Source: Thermoanaerobaculia bacterium
GTDB taxonomy: Bacteria; Acidobacteriota; Thermoanaerobaculia; Multivoradales; Multivoraceae
Direction: 5' to 3'
DNA: 64,000 nt
NCBI GenBank assembly: GCA_022826745.1
Contig: JAJDUI010000009.1
Span: 151,938-215,937 of the forward strand
Each line of letters opens with the position of its first letter. Positions within the stretch are counted from its first letter, which is position 1. Shown here piece by piece: positions 59,605-64,000 of this stretch. The notes under the pieces are model-generated. The model made no database searches, had not been told where the DNA came from, and saw only the letters and a list, made by a program, of their open reading frames with translations. Made by a program: the position numbers and the translations under genes.

Positions 59605-62187
59605 GTGCCGAAACTGACTGGCGGACTCGTCCTTGTGGTGGGAGCTATGGTGGCCGCGTCGCCGGCCTCGAGCGCCGAGCTGGACCCCGATCTCAGGGCC
59701 CGCGTCGACGCGCTGATCGCGGATGTCGCCGGGTCCCCGACCACCGTCTCGAACGTCGCCGAGCGCACTCCGGTTCTGTGGGAGTGGGCGAATGCCGTCT
59801 CCATGCAGGGCGGCTTCGTGCCCAAGAACCTGCCGCTGGTCGCGTTCTACGGGCCGTTCCCCCGGCCTGGATCGGAACCGGCGCCGTTCCAGTTGGCGTC
59901 GATGGACGACTACGTGCGGCAGCTTGCCTGGCTGGAAGAGGACGAGGAGGCTCTCGGCACCGTGACGCGAACCGGGTCCGAGGTGTTCGAGGCGCGCAGT
60001 TGGGCGACGATCGAGGTCGTCTACGCCGTCGGGTCGCTGGGCATGGCGGAAGGCGGCGGCATCGTCGTCTCGACGCAGGGCGCCGGCGGCTACGGCCGGC
60101 TGCAGACCACGGACCCCGCGGGCGATCACTACGTGTCCGCCCTGGTGAGCCGGGAGGGCATCAGCCTGGAGCAGGACGCGCACCCGATCTGGGGCCCGTA
60201 CGGCGGCTTCCGCGGTCCTGCCGGTTTTCCGACCTTCCGAGTTCGCGGCGGCGGGCTGTCGCCGGGCGACACGATCACGCTGACCTACGGTGACCGGAGC
60301 GATGGCGGCCGCGGTCTCGGGATCGGTGAGTTCAGCAACGACCGGATCTCCCTGCCGATTCACGTCGACCCGGGCGACGGCAGGGTCTACGAGATGCCGC
60401 CCGCGACATACGAGGTCGTGGGCGGCGCCGCGGAGCGGGTCCACGGTTTCGCCCCGTCGATCGTCGGCACGGGCGAACCGTTCGTCATCTCGGTGCGGGC
60501 GGAGGACTGGGCCTACAACCGGGCCACCCGGGACATTCCCGGCCTGCAGGTGCTGCTCGACGGCGAGCAGGTGGCCGAACTGCCGGCCGGGCAGGCGATT
60601 CACCTGGTGGAGCTCATGGCCGACGCGGAGGGTGTCCTTCGCTACACGTTCCGCAGCCCGGACGGCGAGGTGACGGGCGCCGCCAATCCGGTGTGGGTGC
60701 GGGCGGACCCGGAACACCGTCTCTACTGGGGCGAGACCCACGGCCACTCCGGCTTCGCGGAGGGGCAGGGAACGCCGGATGGCTACTTCTCCTTCGCCCG
60801 CGACGATGCCCGCCTCGACTTCATCACGATGAGCGAGCACGACATCTGGCTGACGGACGGCCTGTGGGAGGAGCTGAACGAAGCGGTCCGGAAGTTCCAC
60901 CGGGAGGGCGAGCTGCTGGTCTTCGCCGGCTACGAGTGGACGTCGCCGCGCCAGCGGGGCGGCCACCACAACGTGTTCTTCCGGAACGTCGGCATGCAGC
61001 GGGTCGGCGTGCAGGCGGCGCCGAACCTCTCCCAGCTCTACCGGGGACTGCGCGCCGAGTACGACACGGACGACGTGCTGATCATTCCCCACGCCCACCA
61101 GAACGGCGACTGGCGGCAGAGCGACTTCGAGATGGAGAACCTGATCGAGATCATGTCCGGCCACGGCACGTTCGAGTGGTTCGGCAGCCGCTACCTCGAG
61201 CAGGGTTTCCGGGTCGGCTTCGTGTCGGCGTCCGACGACCATCGCGGCCACCCCGGCTACTCGCCCGGTCATCAGGCGGGCGCCTCCGGGCGGCGATCGA
61301 ACATCTTCCAGTTCGGCGGCCTGGCGGCGGCCTGGGCGCCGGCACGCACGACGGAGGCGGTGTTCGGCGCTCTCAAGTCTCGCCACGCCTACGCGACGAC
61401 CGGCGCGCAGCGCATCGTGCTCGACGCGCGGCTGAACGGTACGCCGATGGGCAGCGAACTGGACCAGACGGATCGCCGTGTGCTCGAGGGACGGGCGATC
61501 GGCACGGGTCCGATCCGCCGGGTCGACCTGATCCGCAATGGCGAGGTCGTGGCCACCTTCGACACGCGTGGGGCAGGCGGTGCCGCGCTGCCGGACGGCC
61601 AGTTCGAGGCCCTGGTCAGTTTCTTCTCGGAGACCTGGGTCGACATCCGGGACAACCCGCGCGGCCAGCGGCCCTGGCGGGGCACGGTGACGGTGGAAGG
61701 CGCGAAGCTGGTCAGCGGTCGCCTGACCGGGACGCCGCTGGTGGCGGATCGTTTCGGCGTCGACGGGAATGTGGCCAGCTTCGACTTCACGACCCGAGGC
61801 TCGCGTCGCTCTTTCGCGCTGGTGCTGGAGGGCGATCCGGCGGCGGTCCGGCTCGACCTCGAGACAGCCGCCGCCGTCGAGTACGGCACCGCGCCGACCC
61901 AGGTGCGGACTCCCCAGCGATTCGCTGCCGCGGAGTTCACGCTCGCCCTGCCGGCCGCGCCGGGCACGTCGGCGGGCGCCCGCGGCGGCAACGAGCACGT
62001 CTTCCACGAAGGCGACTACCGGGACAGCGTCCGCGTCGACTTCATCGAGGGGCTCCGCGACGACGTCACCTTCCGCTTCACCGACTTCGGTACCGAGGAG
62101 GACTGGTACTACCTCCGCGTCGAGCAGATCGACGGAAATCTGGCGTGGTCGAGCCCCTGGTGGGTCGGCGGCGAGAAGCCGCGCTAG
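59605..62187 (+). CDS. Exported DUF3604 protein with N-terminal beta domain
   Basis: An 860-residue protein. GTG at 59605 is chosen because 'AGGGAGG' lies 7 bases upstream and a signal peptide ('GLVLVVGAMVAASPASSAE') follows; the open frame further upstream overlaps the divergent lipoprotein gene. Residues 25-420 are a beta-rich region, followed by the DUF3604 core 'LYWGETHGHSGFAEGQG', 'ITMSEHDIWLTD', 'FAGYEWTSPRQRGGHHNVFF', 'IIPHAHQNGDW' and 'FVSASDDHRGHPG'. The metal motif is 'GETHGHS' in place of the 'GDLHVHT' in the neighbouring lipoprotein. It ends with 'DWYYLRVEQIDGNLAWSSPWW', the family terminus. A periplasmic hydrolase is likely; the substrate is unknown. Confidence 0.88.
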   Translation: MPKLTGGLVLVVGAMVAASPASSAELDPDLRARVDALIADVAGSPTTVSNVAERTPVLWEWANAVSMQGGFVPKNLPLVAFYGPFPRPGSEPAPFQLASMDDYVRQLAWLEEDEEALGTVTRTGSEVFEARSWATIEVVYAVGSLGMAEGGGIVVSTQGAGGYGRLQTTDPAGDHYVSALVSREGISLEQDAHPIWGPYGGFRGPAGFPTFRVRGGGLSPGDTITLTYGDRSDGGRGLGIGEFSNDRISLPIHVDPGDGRVYEMPPATYEVVGGAAERVHGFAPSIVGTGEPFVISVRAEDWAYNRATRDIPGLQVLLDGEQVAELPAGQAIHLVELMADAEGVLRYTFRSPDGEVTGAANPVWVRADPEHRLYWGETHGHSGFAEGQGTPDGYFSFARDDARLDFITMSEHDIWLTDGLWEELNEAVRKFHREGELLVFAGYEWTSPRQRGGHHNVFFRNVGMQRVGVQAAPNLSQLYRGLRAEYDTDDVLIIPHAHQNGDWRQSDFEMENLIEIMSGHGTFEWFGSRYLEQGFRVGFVSASDDHRGHPGYSPGHQAGASGRRSNIFQFGGLAAAWAPARTTEAVFGALKSRHAYATTGAQRIVLDARLNGTPMGSELDQTDRRVLEGRAIGTGPIRRVDLIRNGEVVATFDTRGAGGAALPDGQFEALVSFFSETWVDIRDNPRGQRPWRGTVTVEGAKLVSGRLTGTPLVADRFGVDGNVASFDFTTRGSRRSFALVLEGDPAAVRLDLETAAAVEYGTAPTQVRTPQRFAAAEFTLALPAAPGTSAGARGGNEHVFHEGDYRDSVRVDFIEGLRDDVTFRFTDFGTEEDWYYLRVEQIDGNLAWSSPWWVGGEKPR

Positions 62188-62239
62188 GCGCGTGGAGTCG
62201 GCGTCGGCGTTGGCGTCGGAGGCGGCGTCGGCGGCGGGC

Positions 62240-62425
62240 ACCCGCCGATCCGGGGCCTGAGGGGGGAGGGTCCCGGCGGACGCTCGCGCTTTCGGAGTAG
62301 ATGGGGGGGCTGCGCTCGCTTCGGTCGGCTGCGCTCCGGTTGTTGTCGGACTATGAGAGGCTGTTGGGCGTCGCTGGCCTCCAGCCCGCCGGGACCCTCC
62401 CCCCTCAGGCCCCGGACCGGCTGGA
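62240..62425. repeat. 186-bp hairpin-bounded intergenic element, copy B
   Basis: Left arm 62240-62279 and right arm 62386-62425 pair at 37 of 40 positions around a 106-bp centre, the same dimensions as copy A. The 29-base core 62314-62342 is identical to 11638-11666. The three unpaired arm positions (1, 4 and 9 from the outer end) are also unpaired in copy A. The right arm is enclosed by CCTCCAGCC and GGCTGGAGG, so it can also fold separately. A GTCGGC-type simple repeat (about 62196-62237) precedes the element. It sits between the DUF3604 and hemW genes and no protein frame is credible. Confidence 0.8.
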
Positions 62426-62581
62426 GGTCGTCATCTGGCCGGACCGGTTGCGCTCGGGTGCTGCGTTGCCTGGCCGGACTGTTCCTGGTGGTTGGTGGCG
62501 AGGGTGTCTCCTGCCGGTGATGTGGTGCGAGGTGTCGGGATTCGTCGGCGGTAGGGTTTGGGCGTGGGCGAGGGGACGGTT

Positions 62582-63763
62582 GTGACAGAAGCCGCGGGGC
62601 TCTACGTCCATGTTCCGTTTTGTTCGGCGATTTGTCCTTACTGTGACTTTTCGGTGGCGCGCGGCAGTGGGGCGGATCGGGAGCGGTTCGTTGAGGTCTT
62701 GGCTGAAGAGACCGACCTCTTCGGTTGCAGGGGCCGAGGGCGGTGTTGGAATGGCGAGCCTGACGGTTTGCGGAGCAGTCGCTTCGACACGGTGTACTTC
62801 GGCGGCGGTACGCCCTCGGCGTTGAGCCTGGAGCAACTTGGGGCGATCCGGCGGCGGCTGGTCGCGACGTTCGCGGTCGATCGGGAGGCCGAGTGGACGA
62901 TCGAGGTGAACCCGGAGGATGCCGCGCCTGGGTCGCTGGCCGGCTGGCGGGAACTCGGTTTCGACCGGATCAGCCTGGGGCTGCAGGCCCTGGACGATTC
63001 GGCGTTGCGCTTTCTGGGCCGGCGGCACGACGCGGGGGAGGCGCGGGCTAGTGTGGAACTGGCGCGGGAGGCGGGCTTTCGGTCGGTGTCGGTCGACTTG
63101 ATCTACTCCCTGCCTGGTTTCGATGTCGACTGGTGGCTGCGTACGCTGGACAAGGCGGCGGCGCTGGGGCCGGATCACATCTCCTGCTACGAACTGACGA
63201 TTCACGACGGGACGCCGTTCGGCCGTCGGCGGGACGCGGGCAGGCTACGGGAGACCGGCGAAGACGAGCGGGCCGCGAGCTTCGTGGCTACGCATCGGCG
63301 GCTGGCGGAGCTGGGTTACGAGGGCTACGAGGTGTCCAACTTCGCGCGGACCGAGGAGGATCGCAGTCGGCACAACCGGAAGTACTGGCGGCATCAGCCG
63401 TACCTGGGTCTCGGACCCTCGTCGCACTCCTTCGCCGGTCGCAGCCGGTGGTGGAACGTTGCTCCGTGGAAGGAATGGAGCGATGCGGTGGAGAGGGGCG
63501 GGTCGCCGGTGGCGGGGCGGGAGGAGCTGACGGACGGTCAACTGTTGCTGGAAGCGGTGATGATGGGACTGCGGCAGCGGTCCGGCGTCGACTGCGCGGA
63601 GCTGGAGCTGCGGTTTGGTAGCGACCCGTCGGTTGGGAACGGCGGGAGGATCGAGGCCTGGGAGAAGGCGGGCTGGCTTCGGGTGGCCGGTCGCCGGCTG
63701 ACGCCGACGCTCGAGGGGATGGCTAGAGCAGATCGGTTGGCGGCGGAGTGGGAGTTGCGCTAG
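62582..63763 (+). CDS. hemW: Radical SAM heme chaperone HemW
   Basis: A 393-residue radical SAM protein. GTG at 62582 is preferred since 'GAGGGG' stands 6 bases upstream; TTG at 62558 and GTG at 62564 are alternatives. The cluster motif is 'PFCSAICPYCDFSV' (C-x3-C-x2-C), followed by 'FGGGTPSALS', 'VNPEDAAP', 'RISLGLQALDDSALRFLGRRH', 'VDLIYSLPG' and 'SCYELTIHDGTPF', all standard HemW/HemN-like segments. The C-terminal HemN domain ('EAVMMGLRQRSGVD') is present. HemW traffics heme to respiratory enzymes. The insertion 'GCRGRGRCWNGEPDG' after residue 50 is unusual and Cys-containing. Confidence 0.92.
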   Translation: MTEAAGLYVHVPFCSAICPYCDFSVARGSGADRERFVEVLAEETDLFGCRGRGRCWNGEPDGLRSSRFDTVYFGGGTPSALSLEQLGAIRRRLVATFAVDREAEWTIEVNPEDAAPGSLAGWRELGFDRISLGLQALDDSALRFLGRRHDAGEARASVELAREAGFRSVSVDLIYSLPGFDVDWWLRTLDKAAALGPDHISCYELTIHDGTPFGRRRDAGRLRETGEDERAASFVATHRRLAELGYEGYEVSNFARTEEDRSRHNRKYWRHQPYLGLGPSSHSFAGRSRWWNVAPWKEWSDAVERGGSPVAGREELTDGQLLLEAVMMGLRQRSGVDCAELELRFGSDPSVGNGGRIEAWEKAGWLRVAGRRLTPTLEGMARADRLAAEWELR

Positions 63764-63778
63764 CGGAAGCGAGAAGGA

Positions 63779-63841
63779 GCGAGGCTGGCGCCTCGCGCGT
63801 CTTCAACGCCGCCTTCGGCGGCAGCGGGTCGGAAGACCCGC
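63779..63841. terminator. Three tandem hairpins downstream of hemW
   Basis: Three adjacent stem-loops follow the hemW stop. GCGAGGC/GCCTCGC (63779-63796) has a 4-nt loop, GCCGCC/GGCGGC (63808-63822) has a 3-nt loop, and GCGGGTC/GACCCGC (63824-63841) has a GGAA tetraloop. All stems are perfect. They may end hemW transcription or form a small structured RNA; only a short T-run ('ATTTTT') follows, at about 63872. I see nothing definite in the remaining sequence to the window end. Confidence 0.5.
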
Positions 63842-64000
63842 GCACCCAGCGGAGTGGAGGCTCTAGCCCGCATTTTTCACCGCGTGATCCGGTTCGGCGT
63901 TGTCGGGGTAGTTGCGGAGCTGTATTGGAGCCGAGTGGATCGGTCCGTCGGGTTTGGCGGATCCGTCGGTTCGGATCGGCGTTTCTGGGGGTCTATGGCC

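Noticed and set aside
59542..62241. A minus-strand open frame of about 900 codons opposite the large DUF3604 gene
   Set aside because: Composition is not protein-like, and the plus strand has a clear signal peptide, family motifs and terminus.
1..64000. tRNA, rRNA or phage integrase genes
   Set aside because: I looked for T-loop-like motifs, conserved rRNA segments and integrase motifs while reading and found none; a dedicated scan could still reveal a tRNA that I missed.

Overview
The window is a dense, GC-rich bacterial chromosome segment with no RNA genes that I can see. It most resembles an Acidobacteriota genome. The clues are an exported VWFA-domain protein of the type described as acidobacterial (11904-13436), a 'DGKPDFTG' exported protein family common in that phylum, many secreted hydrolases and carboxypeptidase-regulatory-like proteins, and repeated use of GTG starts. 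Class-level placement is not possible from this segment alone.

Left part (1-19188): the 5' part of a gamma-glutamyltransferase gene, a zinc alcohol dehydrogenase overlapping an exported M20 amidohydrolase, an outer-membrane DUF3187 protein, a two-subunit CO-dehydrogenase-like molybdenum hydroxylase (large subunit with the form II AYRGAGR loop), an exported 'DGKPDFTG' protein, a MoxR ATPase paired with a MoxR-VWA fusion, the acidobacterial VWFA protein, a haloalkane dehalogenase, and two translationally close secreted proteins of 518 and 1076 aa.

Island (about 19190-24110): a visibly less GC-rich block, all on the minus strand, reads vapB - vapC - DUF262 protein with an extra N-terminal EVE/PUA-like module - AAA15/DUF3696-type ATPase - unknown protein - degraded nucleotidyltransferase remnant. 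Tight spacing and an ATGA overlap make it one transcription unit. It looks like an anti-phage or genome-defence cassette that does not match a named system I recognise. It is the best candidate here for an undescribed system.

Middle (24182-37301): a four-gene molybdenum hydroxylase operon with a Tat-exported Fe-S subunit, a molybdopterin subunit, a FAD subunit and a formate-dehydrogenase-type cytochrome b. Together they suggest a periplasmic aldehyde-type oxidoreductase feeding the membrane quinone pool. It lies next to a benzoylformate-decarboxylase-like gene. Divergent from that is a coupled trio of long isocitrate lyase, zinc metalloprotease and M20 hydrolase.

Right part (37313-63763): a porin-like barrel, fabI, a DMT transporter, a tandem pair of sorbosone-dehydrogenase-like proteins, an aminotransferase, a sulfatase-superfamily enzyme coupled to a nucleotidyltransferase, RNase D, epmA-efp, a DUF4097 protein, an EVE protein, arginase, lepA, a PhoD phosphatase, two divergent DUF3604 proteins and hemW.

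Two intergenic copies (11565-11750 and 62240-62425) of a 186-bp element have the same architecture: 40-bp inverted arms around a 106-bp centre. The arms differ between copies at twelve positions where both sides changed together, so pairing is preserved. This is the most striking non-coding signal in the window.
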